The notes under the pieces were generated by a model. It had not been told where the DNA came from. It saw only the letters and a list, made by a program, of their open reading frames with translations, and ran no database searches. A program made the position numbers and the translations under genes. Shown here piece by piece: positions 20,340-32,940 of a stretch of DNA of 47,218 nt. The number at the start of each line of letters is the position of its first letter. The first letter of the stretch is position 1. The DNA is from Chromera velia (lineage: Eukaryota; Sar; Chromeraceae), in contig JAHBMJ010002193.1 in NCBI GenBank assembly GCA_018398765.1, positions 56,587 through 103,804 of the forward strand, given 5' to 3'.

Positions 20340-22009
20340 ATGGGACCGACACGGGTCAGCATTCCCGCAACTCTGATCGATAAGAGCTGCGCGCTCGCAG
20401 AGTTTGCTGAGGACGGTGTGTGCACCATCTGCCTCAGGCTTACTCGGTCTCATGAGGCGCGAGAGACTCCCTGTGAGCACGTCTTCTGCCGTGAGTGTAT
20501 GGAAACGGAGCTCGATCGATCAGGGAAATGTCCGAACTGCAAGAAAAGCATATCGAAAACCGAACTGAAGGACGTCAACCGCACCTTGAGGGGAACGATG
20601 GAGAAAGTCACAGTAAAGTGCAAGAACCACGGAGACGGCTGTGACGCAAGAGTGAAAGCAAAAGATCTAGACGAACATCTCAACACTGTGTGCCCCATGC
20701 AAGAGGCAGACTGTCTCTTCGAAGGCTGTAGTGAGAAGATGAAGCGGGGGCAGCTCGCAGCACACGAGAAGAAGTGTCCCAAACGCACCGTTCCGTGCGA
20801 TCGATGCAAAACCCAGATTCCCCACAACGGGAAGCGGCAGCACAATTCCGTCTGCCCAATGGCCCCCGTCTCCTGCCCCAACAAATGTGGGGTCGACCCC
20901 CCTCGTTCTCAGCTCCAAAACCACCTTGACAAGGACTGTCTGGAGCAGACGGTGCGCTGCTTCATTCCTGGATGTGATTGGAGAGACAAGAGACGGCGCC
21001 TGGGCTCTCACCAGACGGCAGGGGTTTCTGAGCACCAGAATCTCGTCAAGAAGTATGCAGGTACGTCAGGAAAGGGTCAGGGAGGGCTAAACTTGACTGG
21101 CATTGAAGGCGCAATCGTTCGTGATGTGGTTGTCTGTTTCGGTCTCTCACACGCATGAAACTGCAGTTACACCTGGTAGAAACGCAAAAAAAGGGAACAA
21201 ACGTACATTTCTGATGGACCATATGGTGTACGGCTTGCTTTGCGCACGGCAGCACACCGCGGCAGCGGGCTGGCTGTTGAATATCGCTGTGCTGGGACCT
21301 AGGCTGTGACGAACTTTTCCCCTTGTGTTGTTGTGCTTCTTTGCAGGAGAGCGCGAGGTAACGATCCAGCTACCCGACTTCGAGGCTGCGGCAGGACGTG
21401 CTGAAAAGGGAACGGAGCTTGAGAGTGGTCACTTTATCTTTCAGGCAAGTCAGGGTTTCGTCTCTGGTGTCTGAGTGTTTTCTCTTGCTTGTGCAGGGTG
21501 GCATTCTTCTCTCGACGCGTGTGTTGAATGTTCTTCGTTTCAGTCTTTGTGGCGCAACTGTCTGCATGGCTCACCCCACTGCACAACGTGGACCTGTATG
21601 TCTGCAGGGCTCCCGCTTCTACGTCAGGCTCCACCCGAAAGGAGACGGTCGTGCTAAGGAAGGCTACGCCTCAATATTCCTGATAAAGAAGGACGACCAC
21701 AGAGGCACCGTCTCAGTTGCCTTCGAGGTCGTCAACGGGGAGAAAGAGAACAGGTTTGAATACGATTACTCCCAGCAGGGTGTTGAAGAGGGACGAGGCT
21801 ATATCAACTTCTGTCGTTCGGAGGTGCTTCTCTCTGCGGCACGAAAGACAGAGGCCAACATGCTCGAGCTCCGTTTTCTCCTCCGTGCCGTGCCCACAGA
21901 AGAGCGGTGCGTTGTCTTGAACGGATACGGTCCTGCCGCGAGCAGCTCAGAGGGGGGAGCAGCCTCACGGGTTGCGGCCGTACGTCCGTACCCCATTCTC
22001 GCTGATTGA
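20340..22009 (+). CDS. TRAF-like protein: RING, TRAF zinc fingers, MATH domain
   Basis: The exon model is 20340-21060, 21347-21444 and 21608-22009, giving 406 residues with phase kept at both joins. RING (about residues 29-70): CTIC, CEHVFCREC, CPNC. A series of Cys/His zinc fingers of TRAF type (about 90-230) follows, with words such as CKNHGDGCDARV, CPNKCGVDPPRSQL and HLDKDC. The C-terminal MATH/TRAF-C domain (about 240-375) has GHFIFQ joined to GSRFYVRLHPKGDG and YASIFLIKK. In animals this architecture gives adaptor E3 ligases for receptor signalling; related proteins occur in protists with unknown partners. The intron-2 donor is GC (CAG then GCAAGT), a good GC-AG site. ATG 20340 precedes the RING by 27 residues and no earlier in-frame start is needed. 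Confidence 0.92.
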
Positions 22010-23950
22010 GTGGTTGTGGCAGGGTAGAGGAAGGCAGAGGAGGGGGGTCGGTCATCCATCAGACAGGGGGAGTTGATGCGGTGATTTCGAGAGAGAGGAG
22101 ACGAGTGCATGCTTACTGACTGTGTAGATGCGCTGTACCTCCATCATGTCATGGCATTGCTCTGCTTGCTTGCGCAGATCCGATTTACATGTCAGATCGC
22201 ATTCATCGGAACTCGTTGCTGCATGTACACTCATGCACCTCTGTTGTGCACGGCCTCGTCTCCCCTCTTTTCTGCCGCATGTGCACAGACTCTCTTTCTT
22301 TCTATTTAGTTAATCGGAGCCCTTTCCGAATGGCCGAAACTCCCAAATGGACCTTTATCCGTATGTAAAGTCGTATAGACCATGGTGTCTGCCTCTCAAC
22401 TGGATTGATTAATTCTGGTGCAATGTGTCTTAATTTCGATCCTGACTCAGAATGATCCGTCTGTATTCTCCACTCGATTGATTCCCTCGTTGCTGCTCCA
22501 AGGGGGGGAGAGGGGGATGTGAATATCTAGAAGGATTCCCTTTCGAAAGGCAAGAGAAGAGGCAACGGAGAAAGAGGTTGGCTGAAGTACCCTCTGCCAA
22601 GATGGTGTTGAACCATCATGATGCAGGCGTGCAAAGTCAATTTCTGGTGAAGGAAAGCTGTACGTGGTGCGGCTGCATCGCTGCCTCGATGTATCACTAA
22701 TGAGTGCATATGAGTGCCCTGAGTGTTGACGAGTGTCGTGCCGCATGGCCTCCCGCAATTACATGCCCGTGTTGAAACGGAAGGGCAATTGTTGGGTCAG
22801 GGTGCGAGAAAGTGCGGGGGAGGGGGAGGGGATTGGGGAGGTTGGGGTAGGTGGGGACTCCAGGATAGCTTCGTTTGTCTACAGACCTTGCGGCACCCCC
22901 ATATGTCTGGCAACATAATTGCATGGCTTACAGATTTATGAGGACGATTTCACGGTGGATCATACAGAAGAGATCCGCTTTGTACAGCTGTGTTTCATAT
23001 GAATACACATGAATGAATTATGAATCTAACCATGTTAGAATGTATAGGTCAGTCTGAACCTTACTCGAAGTTTTTCGTGATTTTATATACTTTCTCATTC
23101 AAAAATAAAAAAAGAATACGCGATTTTATGATATTTTAAGTAATTTTAAGCTAGATTTTAAACTACGAGATTCTAGTATTTTATGGGATTTTAGTTATAA
23201 CAGAAGGTGTGGCCGCACCGGGCCGTACTACAGGCTCTGGAGGAGGGAGGCGACTGCGAGTTGGAGGCGAACTTGACACGTGATAAATCAATTAATTTTA
23301 GTGTCAATTGACAAGACTACTTAATCTAAAACTAAGGAAAACGATATGCATCATAATACCCTCTAAAATTAAGAATGTGTTCGTAAGAAAGCGTGGTTGA
23401 GGGTTTTGTTATACATCTCACGTTATTTCACGTCCCCGTATATAAGAGGCAGATCTACCGTAGTTTGTTAGAAGATTCCACTTTTTCCAGTAAGTCTCAA
23501 ATTTAGGGACAAGTCTGCTCATCGATCACTTTAAAGTTTTAATGCGTGGCTTACCACTCGTGGCTTCCACGGCAGAAAAACAGAAGGGAGAGAGGAGATA
23601 AGAGGAGAGGCGGGGCAAAACCGGGCGAGGCAGGCGGGAGCGAATCCGACCTCGGACCGCCAATGGACCCCCGGCCGAGGTGCCCTACCGGCCTACAGAG
23701 GCTGCCCCCGCCGGGGACGGGGGGGGCGGGACAAAACGCATGTAGACGGTCTGAACGAAGAATCCTCCACTCGAGCTCAGTTCTCGATCTGCAACTCTAT
23801 ACAAATCTGCATACGTACGACCCGCTGACAGTCAGGACCCGTGCGGCATGGACATTCTTTGACCCAGAAGTTTTTTCTTCTCACAACTTGTGACAAAGAA
23901 CATTCACACGTCAGTCCGCAAAACCCTGTCGAGCCTAACTGCGTAGCCTG
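22010..23950. other. Intergenic region between the TRAF-like and PGAM5-like genes
   Basis: No gene is recognised. A G-rich stretch at 22816-22856 (GGGGGAGGGGGAGGGG and on) could form a quadruplex. From 22980 to 23420 it is AT-rich. A GC-rich block at about 23600-23735 lies 215-350 bases before the next start codon, as seen upstream of the other genes. Confidence 0.4.
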
Positions 23951-26900
23951 ATGATGCAGCACGTGCATGCGCGGTTGGCGCTGCGCTGGCAGGTCGGAAG
24001 AGCCTCTCTGTCTCTCTGTGGAGGGATCAGAGGGAGAGGGTACAGCTGGATGAGCCAAACTAGCATGGAAACTCAAAATTCTGGTTTAAGGATAGGCTCG
24101 GGTTTCAGACGCTCCTTCACCCTTCCAAGTTTGTCGTCTCCAAAAATTCGACCTGGTCTCGGAACCTTACCCATCAGAGAGAGGGCCGGCGATGCCGCAC
24201 TCCTCGTGCGCTCCCTTTCCACTCAAGCAACCACAGGCAGCCCACCTCCACCCAAATCCAAACCTCCTCTGGCTCTCTTTGGAATTCTCATCGTATCCGG
24301 TCAGTCCGTCTCCCCGTCTCCTTGCACTAAACGAGACGAGACGGGGTCTCGTTTCTTGAAAAGGAAACAGAAGGGTCGAGCGAGAAAGAAAAAAAACATG
24401 AGAAACGTAGTTTTCTTGTGCCTGGCGTTTTTTCTGTCAACCAGATGAGGTGTTCCCCTCCCCCTCGCCTGCTGGGTGTAATTCCCTACATCTGTTGGTC
24501 CCTCTATCGTCGATTCTCATCCCTCATTTTTCCCTGCACGACCAATAAAACAGCAAACGCGCCCACACACGAAGTGTTCGCTTTAGTCTTTTTGGTCAGA
24601 TGCAAACTTCGGAAGCATCCATTCTCAGCTATGTAGATCTTCGCTTTTTTTGTCGTCGTCGAAATTCATCACATGATTCATCTCCGCTTCTGTCTGCGTA
24701 AATGAATCCTGCAGGCCTTGTAATGGGGTACGGTCTTGTGGAACTAAATATTCGTCTGCAACTCGCAAAGGAGGTCTGTCTGTTTGTCTGTGTGTCAGTT
24801 GTCTTCTCGTTTTAATGCGCTTGGGTGTCTGTGGTATGTCTCTCGAAAAAAGCCTTCCAGCTTCCACAAATGCTGGCATGAAATCCGCTTTCTCCCACCC
24901 TTGGAAACGGGCCATCACCTCCCTTCTTGTATTACTTCTTTCAATTGCCTTCGATGGTCAAGTGTACCCACCCGAGTGTCCTCTTTTCTCTTTCACTTTT
25001 GGTGGGTGGAGGGTCCGGTCCCGTCTCTGTTCGTTCTTTCTTCATCGTGTCCTTAAGCTTCTCTGAAGGATTTCTGAAAATAACTGGAAAAAAGAGGAAG
25101 GCTTCGGATGGATGTGACATCACTTGTGTCATTCGCACAATTTGGGCCGACATCTTCTCACATGCCCCTTCTTTTCCGTTCTGCACCCCCCGGACCCCCC
25201 TGCAGTTCTTGAAATGGAACCCCGAGTGGGATCGGACCTGGCGGCCTTATCCCTCCAAGGAGAAGGGAAAGAGCAGCGCCAGACAACTCATCCTCATCAG
25301 ACATGGTCGGTCCTTTGGTCGGGAGGTGGAAAGGCAGGCAGACACCGGGAAGGGAAGGGAGATGGGCAGAAGGGGGGGGGAGGAAGAGATGCGGCCGGCA
25401 TATCTGTTGAGGAAAGAGAAGAGCCCTCCTCCTTGGAGGCACCCTTTTGTCCACTTTTCTTCATCATGTCCTTTTTTCTTCAGCAGTCGAATGAAATCTC
25501 ATTCCATCTTCCCGCCTCCCTTTATCCTCTGTGCGTGCTCAGTGTGTGGGGGGGGGCGGGGGATAGAGGAGAGACTTATGCCCGCCTTTTTTTGTTTGTG
25601 AGCAGGTCAATACCTGAACCCTTCCGGTCAGTTCATTCCTCCTTTCCCCCCCTTTTTTTTCTGATTCTTATTCTTCATGGTTGCGAAATGGAAGCTGGGT
25701 AATGAATGTCTATATGAGTCTCAATCGTTTTTTCCCCCTCTCAATCGACTGATCGTCTTTCAGTTGTCAGCTTTCAGTTGTTCAGCCGTCTGGCTGCTCT
25801 GATTCCTCCACCCCGCCAGAATTCCATCTTGAATAGGTGAATAGTGATTATGAGAGAACAAAGCAAATGTGGTTCTTTTCTTTCTGACAGATGCTCCTTT
25901 CGCTTTCCCCCTTTTTGTGCCTCGTCCTCCCCTCAACTCAGCGTAAAACGAGGTTGAACTCTTCTTCTTGTCTTCTCTTCAATCCGCTTCCCCTCTCGTT
26001 CTTCTTCTTCCCTTGTGACAGCGACAGGACACGAAGAAATCATTCATTCTCTCTCTAGACGTTGTCTTTATGTCTCTCTCACTCTTTTTCGATGGAGGAC
26101 ACAACCAACCCAAGTCTCTAGAGACGGTCTCGATTTCATCCCCAGATTCTCTACAGACAGATGCAGTGAGCAGATTCACATCATCGTTTGTTTTTCGTTT
26201 CCAGGGGGCCACTTCGAGCTCTGCGCTCTGCTTGTGTGTTCTATCCTTTAATTCATGAAAGTAGACTTCTATGGAAAAATGATTGGCGCATCCTTCCGCA
26301 CGTGCATGCAGGCGCAAAGAGTGACGACGAACAGGGATTGACCGACCTCGGAAAGAAGCAGGCGGAACTTCTTGGGAAGAGGTTGCAGGATCTTTTCAAG
26401 GTCAGTCAGTCAGTCCGTAGGTCGTTCAGGATCCTGACAGCAAGGCGGGCAGTGCTGCTCCGCCCGTTTGTTGTCTCCTCTGTCTGGATGGAATCAAGTT
26501 GACACAGACAGAGAGACAGAAGAAATGGATCACAGGGATCTCTTTCCTTCAACACCAAATTCAAGAGAGACGTGTCTGCCTTTCCTTCCGTTTTCTCACT
26601 TATTTTTTCTGCAAAGAAACAAAAGGATCTCTCATGCGTTCTGTCCTCTTTGTTGACTATACATTGGAACCAGCTCGCCTCTTCCCTCTCTCCTCTTTTC
26701 CTGTTCTCAGGACAAACCTGTGAAGGTGATCCTCCACTCCAACATGAAGGTCCGTCCGTCCGTCTGCGTGAGTGTGGAATGAAAAGAAGAAGAGGGGAGA
26801 CAGAAGAAGGGGTGCAATGTGGGTGTCTGTGTGCCCTTCCCTGTGTCAGTCTGTATGAAAAATGGGAAAAGAATGACTGGAGAATGGACTTCCCTCTCTT

Positions 26901-29900
26901 TGCTTCCTGTGTTCCTTTCTCCGTTGTCCGTTTATCGCTTGTCTCGCTGAGTTTTTCTTTCTTTTTCTGTCGATTTTTCTTGTAATCGGCCAATGTTTCT
27001 AGTTTCTGTCGTCTCTGACACATGCACCTTCATTTCATTCCACTGTGTCTGTGTTCGCTCGTGCAGCGTGCTCGTGAGACTGCGGAGATCGTCTCGGTAA
27101 GTCAGTCAGTCAGTCAGGATGTCAGTCTTCTGAAAGAAAGGAAGAGAAAAAGGAAAGAAAGGACGATATAGTCTGTCAGCATGTGTGTGGGGTCATTTCA
27201 TCGATAGATCGAGTAAGCATGCAGATGAATCGAGGGAGGACAGGACGGGGGGGTGGAAGGGAGCTGCTTTTCACTTGTTGATGCCGGAAGGTGTTTTTCT
27301 TCCTTTTGCTCTCTCTCTCCCTCTCTCTCTGTGTTTCTCTCTTTCTCGCTTTGTCGCTCCCTGTCCTTCTTTCGTACCTTTATTCGTTCGTTTGTTCATT
27401 TCTTTATTCAATATTTCATCCCCCCTTCGTTGACTCACCTTTGTTCATTTCTTTATTCAATGTTTCATTTCCCCATTGTTGACTGACTCAAACTTGCAGA
27501 AGTTCTTCCCCTCCGTGAAGATGGAGGAAGACCCCATGATCGCAGAGGGGGCGCCCTGCCTGCCCGACCCCCCATCACAGACATGGAAACCATCGGAAGA
27601 GGAACTCAAAAAGTAAGTCGGTGCCGTCTGCTTACATGCTCTTGTTTATGTATGTATGGTTTTATTTTGAAAATCGGAAGTGCCGACGCTCTCCGCCTCA
27701 CCCGCATGCAATCCGACTGAAAAGGAAATCAAGTTGAAATCCATGCATGCATGGAGAGCCAGTAGGAAACATCCCAAGGTGAGATGAAGGTGTGGTGCTT
27801 CGATTTCAGAAGAAAGAGAGCGAGATAGTCCCCTTTCTTTCTACTTTTCTGGTTTTAGCAAAGAATTCCATGTCCACAGACGCATTTCTACCGTCACTCT
27901 CTCCTGGGAATGTAGTGTACTTTTATGTTTTTTTTTTCGTTTTGTTTTCTGTGTTTGTTTGACTGGTTGGCATTGCAATTGCTTCCTTCCTTCCTCCCTT
28001 CCAGAGACGGCGAACGAATCAATGCGGCGTTCGAGAAATACGTCTACAGTCCTCAGGCCTCGGGGGTGAGTTTGGATGGGGTTTGGACATGCTGCACATG
28101 ATCAGAGGGAAGTGCGACTACTTTCAGTGGTTTCTGATTTACGTTTTCCGCAATGAACACAAGGAGAGGATCACAGACCCCTTGCAAGGGATGGGACAAT
28201 TAAATCTTGCCCGCCCTTTCCGCTCCAAGAAGATTCGGTTTTGACTTTTGCGGGTCCTTTTTTTTCATTCAGCTTCTGTGAATTTGTATGTCCGTCGTCT
28301 ATCTTTCCAACTCCAGGGGTGCCGGTTTTCTTTTTGTGTCATTTTTTTCCTCTGCCTCTCTTTGTGAGCCTTTTTTGTTTCCTTTTTTTTTCACCTGAGG
28401 GGGCTCGAGTAGGCTCTCCTTGACTCACTGTCCCTTTGTAAGCCTTCAAACAGGTGGCTGCGGAAAAAGGGAGGAGGGTAGAGAGACGTTCAAAGCGGCT
28501 GTCTCTCTCACACACGTTCATGTTTTTTTCCCATTCCCCGGTTGGTCCTTTCTGCTGATTCTCTCTCCATACTTGTTTGTCATCTCCTATCTTTCTCTCT
28601 GCTTGTAGACAGAGAAAGCAATGCGTTCTGATTGGTATCGTGCTTTTCATCCTTGTGTTCCTCTCTCTGCCTGTTTGAATGCAGCCAGAAGGCGACTCTG
28701 TCGAAATTTTCGTTTGTCATGGTTCGTCGGTGCGAGTCCTTTCTTGAGGTAGAGAAGAGTGCGTTTGCTCTCTTCTACACTCCCTGCCTGCCTGAAAGTC
28801 TATTTGCTAGATTGCATTCTATCTGTGTCTGGGCCATCAGACGGTTCTTTTCTTCGCGCTCTGTTTTGAGCTCGAATATTCGATGCAGCGACATTCTCTG
28901 AAATCGTCTTTCCGTTTCTCGACAGTCCACATACGTTTCTTCTCTTCTTATAGATGCAGTTCGAGTCTTCGTCGATTAGATGGATTCCGCACTTTGCTGC
29001 CTGCCTGAGATGCACCGTAGCAACCTGATCCGCTCCGTTCTGTGTGTGTGAAAAGATTGCTACATTGTCCACGTCCGAAACGGCTCCTCCTCACATGTAA
29101 ATGAATGAATTTTTTTTTATTCTCTGATCCTGGATGTTTTTTTTTGTGCAGGCAACCTAATTCGATTTTGGTTTTGCCGGGCCCTTCAACTGAACACTCA
29201 GGCATGGTCAGTGAAACTCGACCAGTTTGTCAGGCACATGCATGCGCATTTGTGAAAGGTTGATGGGGTCGGTGCGTGTGTGCTACCGCCGATCCTGCCA
29301 GAGAAATGAATTTTGAAGTGAGCAGAAGGAGTGCTAGATGGGGCAGAATGAGAATTAAGAACCTCCATGGACCTGTTGGAATTTCGTCTCAATGGGCCTC
29401 TTTGCACGCACTCTTTTGTTTGCATGCCCATCAGAAATAGATTTTCTCAGATAAGCTCAACGGCGATCTGGCTGTTCATTCCCTCAGAAGGAACAAAGGG
29501 TCCTTCCTCAAGAGTCCTTCCTCTTGCGTCCCTTCGGTGTTCCACCTGTGCATGGCCCTAGATTTTTGTTGGGCTGCTCATTCACACGCCTTTTTGTTTC
29601 CTGTTCATACACATTTCTTTGTTGGGCGTCAAAGACAAGTACCTCCTCCTCAGTCCGAAAGACGAGTGAGGTATGCCTTCTGTCTGTCTACGCACCTGTC
29701 CTATCAATGCCCTTCCTTGCAGACTCCTCAGACCTGTGAACGGTCTTGCAGTTCTATCACGAAACAGTCTCCTTGCTTGGTTGCATGCATGCAGGCTCCG
29801 GCTGGCGATCTGGAACACGGGCATCACCTGGCTGCAGGTGTCGTCTAGCGGCAACGTGTCGGCAAGGGCCCTCGGGGACGTCGGACACCTGCCCCCTGAC

Positions 29901-29918
29901 ATGATCACATACCACTAG
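23951..29918 (+). CDS. PGAM5: PGAM5-like mitochondrial serine/threonine phosphatase (histidine phosphatase fold)
   Basis: Exons assigned by protein continuity: 23951-24299, 25206-25305, 25606-25626, 26312-26400, 26711-26749, 27067-27096, 27500-27612, 28005-28065, 28685-28721, 29152-29206 and 29795-29918. Key parts: an Arg/Ser-rich N-terminus like a mitochondrial presequence, with a hydrophobic [18 protein letters not shown], resembling the conserved WDxNWD motif of PGAM5; LILIRHG, joined through a 21-nt exon to QYLNPSG (catalytic His); [24 protein letters not shown] joined to [28 protein letters not shown] (second His); and the C-terminal [10 protein letters not shown]. Phases match at every listed join after 25206. 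The first exon ends in phase 1 while 25206 starts in phase 0, so at least one exon between them is missing from my model. The start codon is likely but not proven. Confidence 0.92.
25606..25626 (+). other. PGAM5: 21-nt microexon of the PGAM5-like gene
   Basis: Bounded by GAGCAG and GTCAGT, it contributes QYLNPS and completes Gly codons on both sides. It links the RHG catalytic motif to the next exon. Without it the frame would stay open (21 is a multiple of 3), but residues next to the catalytic His would be lost. Confidence 0.88.
27392..27489 (+). repeat. 49-bp tandem duplication near an intron 3' end
   Basis: TTGTTCATTTCTTTATTCAA occurs at 27392 and 27441, followed in both by TTTCAT, C/T-rich sequence and GTTGACT. 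The duplication ends about 10 bases before the acceptor of the exon at 27500. Confidence 0.8.
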
Positions 29919-30349
29919 TCTAGTCTAGAAATTATGGGGCGGTATTGCATTAATTAGCAAGGTCAATGATGAAGTTCGATAGTTCTGTTCAAGTCGTTGT
30001 ATTTGCGCTTTCCCTCGGAATTGCAGTCAGTGTTCATATGTATGCCTTATCTATCAGGCCAGTGGCTTTTAGCACGCTAGCTAGCAATAAGGTCCGTCTA
30101 AAAATTTTCAACGTACCTGAAAAACACTCTTAGAGCAGAATTGAGGCCAATATAAGCTTGATACTATTTTTTTAATAAATTGATACATGTCACTTCTTAT
30201 CTAGTACCTCTGTTTGTATTCTTATTAATTCTTATAGGAGCCTGTCATTCTGTTCCAACAAAAACTGTTTTTCAGTATACATGTAGTCTTACACTTTAAC
30301 AAACAGTTTCAAACTGCTTTAGAACTGATCTGCTTTAATCTGCCTAAAG
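29919..30349. other. Downstream flank of the PGAM5-like gene
   Basis: AT-rich sequence with no gene. TAAAG at 30345-30349 is the left target duplication of the following LTR element. Confidence 0.5.
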
Positions 30350-30696
30350 TGTGAGGTGATTGCCAGGAGTCTGGGCTTGTGGGGCACTTAAGGTGACTTA
30401 ACTAGAATTGGCATCGCTTAGCTCGGCGGCCTCGGCCTGTGTGAGAACGGAATGGCTCGCAGGCGTGCGCGTAGACTGACTGATCAATAGATGAACATGT
30501 ATGCGCAGTGATGCAATCAATAGATCAAACATAAGAGTAGGCCTGATTCTAAAAGTCATCGTATGAGGTTAGACTGTCAGACTTACCGATGGACTTCTCC
30601 CTCCAACAGTGATAGCTCTCTGGACGTTATCGTAAGGATTGTCTTTAGCTCTAGAAGGCAGTGCAAGTTATGAGCCCTTATAGTACGCCCCTTATA
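30350..30696 (+). repeat. Left LTR of the non-autonomous element (347 bp)
   Basis: Starts TGTGAGGTGATTGCCAGGAG and ends GCCCCTTATA. It aligns end to end with 32941-33304. Confidence 0.9.
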
Positions 30697-32940
30697 TGTG
30701 GTTTAGCAGAGCTTTTGGTTACACAGGGGCAGATAGTGTGATGGAATCTGTTGAGATCCATCAGAGCTTTCAGTGGGCTGTCCATTTAATCAAATGAGTA
30801 GTACACTATGCAGTGACAACCGTAGAATTGATCGATTCAGACAGTTTTCAGCTCCATTGTGTTATTTCATTCTGTCATGAATTTTGTGGCGTTGCGAGGG
30901 AAGATGAGGAGCTGAAGAGGTCTGAGAGGTGTTTCTGTTTTCTGCTGCTTATGGCGGGAGAGCAGTATTCATGGAAGCTTGCTGGAAGGTGTGAAAGAGA
31001 ACTTAGAGTTTGAAGCAGGGAGAAGTGAGGGAGAAAATTGAGGAGACTAACTTTGACCCTTGATGACGTCATCAAGCAGAGACGCTGTTGCCCACGGAGA
31101 AAGTGCCCCAAGGAGAGAAGCAGGATCTTTTGGCCGCTGTGCAGGAGTGTTTTTCTTGTATACATTGAAACAGAGGAGCTTTGGGGGTCGGACTGCTCAA
31201 GAGCGTGTGCAGTTCTTTGCTCCCGCAGTTGGGCAAGCTGCGGTGAGCTGCATGTCTTCAAATTGTAGCGGGCGATTGCCATTCACGCCAGACGGAGAGC
31301 TTGGTTTGGTACCAGGAAGTTGGGTGTGTCGATCTGTAGATTTTAGTTTTTCTTTAATTCCTGAGAAGAGAAGAGAGCATATTAAACATTCTAATAAAAG
31401 AGGCACATGTCAGAGAAGAATCGATCGAGCTGTCTGAATGAGAAACTGTGATCGAAGCATGGGGTGTCTTGATGTAGCGAGACGGTCGAAGCCCGAGTGA
31501 GATCGGATGTATTCATGCACTTACTGCAGAAGAAGACTGCGCATCAATTGAAGCAGCATACGTGTAGTACATTTCGATCGCGTTGACTTGTGCTCTGGTT
31601 GAGTCGCCTCGATTTCAATCGAGGGAGTCGCCCGAGCGTTCATGTTTTTGAATCTGGTGTGCAGTTTGGGGCACAGATTCTGCAGTGAGGTTGGGTTGTC
31701 TCTATATAGAGACAGGTGGTCACTGTATGAAGCAGAGAAGGAAGAGGTGATCACAGGGTGGCCGAAAACACTAGGGTCATTCAGATAGTTTTGACACATT
31801 GCGGGAAGCCGCTGTGAGGAGCATTGGGGGTAAGCATGTAGCCGCAGCCCATCTACTCTGGAAAAATTGGTAAGGGGTCTTCAGCTCAGGAATATTTAGT
31901 ATTGAAGACTAGAGAAAATCAGCCTTCGATGGGTCAGATGTTTTGATTTCAGCAGTGTTTTTTGCCTTATTTGAGCTTTTGTGGAAAACTCTGACAAGAG
32001 GGGGGCGAAAAAGGGAAAATTTGGTAGGGGTCTTAAAGTTCTGGTACCAAAAATTCCCGAGTGGATGGGCCGCGGCGTGTAGCGCACGTTGTGTGTATTG
32101 TAGGCCGGCGGGCAGAAGGCGCTTCGGTCATTCGTGTCAGGGAGTTAAACCTTGCAAATGATATCTATATGCAAGCCAACGCAGCACCCCAGTTTGCTTT
32201 TATTCAGAATATGTATGCCTTGAATTGCTCTCTGCTTTCGGTCTGGCTGAAAAGTGTGTTCTTGTTGACCTCTGAGTTGATTGCCTTGCTCAGTCAGCAG
32301 GTAGTCAGCTACGGAGTTTTAAAGTCTCGAGTCTTTTGAGTACGCAGAGTTGAATTTCTTTATGCTCTCACCGAGTGTGTGTGCACTGCGTGGGGGGAGT
32401 GCTTAGGGTGTACACAGTAGTGGCCGCATTGTGTGTGCCTTCTAGATTTATGACAGGCTGTATGGTATGATACCTACTCAGTATCTATTCACAGGAAGGG
32501 AAAGATCGCGATCTATAGAACCAGGATGACTCGAGTCTTATTTTTCGATCACATAGACAATGCACCTAATATATTCATCCAGTGACCCTTGATGGGAAGA
32601 GTCTGGAACAAGAGGGAGAGAAACAGAATGCATCCAATCGTATTGGTCCAGCCAGAAATCATATGAATCCCCTGAGACAAGTTATACGTATGAGTGCTTG
32701 GATTTGAAGTTCGTGCTGCATTGCATGCGAACACTTAATCAATTGATCTTTGATCTCGCTTGTGCGTATTTCAGAGACTGCACAAGGAGACTCTCAGGCA
32801 AGAGTTACAAGTCTGACTCAGAGTGTCTGAAATTGTTTGTTGTGTAGATTTTCCCAACTACCCGCCCTGTGAGCGAGTATGTGTGAGGTGCACGCTTGCA
32901 TTTGAACCAAGCGTGGACGTTGGTCTGGTGGGCGGGCATG
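30697..32940. other. Interior of the non-autonomous LTR element
   Basis: Open frames of up to 125 codons (for example 31060-31437 and 32061-32339) have no recognisable domain. The interior may be noncoding or a strongly decayed gag region. The primer-binding-like site is at its left end. Confidence 0.6.

Noticed and set aside
23546..23893. 115-codon open frame upstream of the PGAM5-like gene
   Set aside because: It lies in a GC-rich block, has no recognisable domain, and sits where the promoter or 5' leader is expected.
31060..32339. Open frames inside the non-autonomous LTR element
   Set aside because: I find no gag zinc knuckle, protease, integrase or RT motif; they are within chance length.
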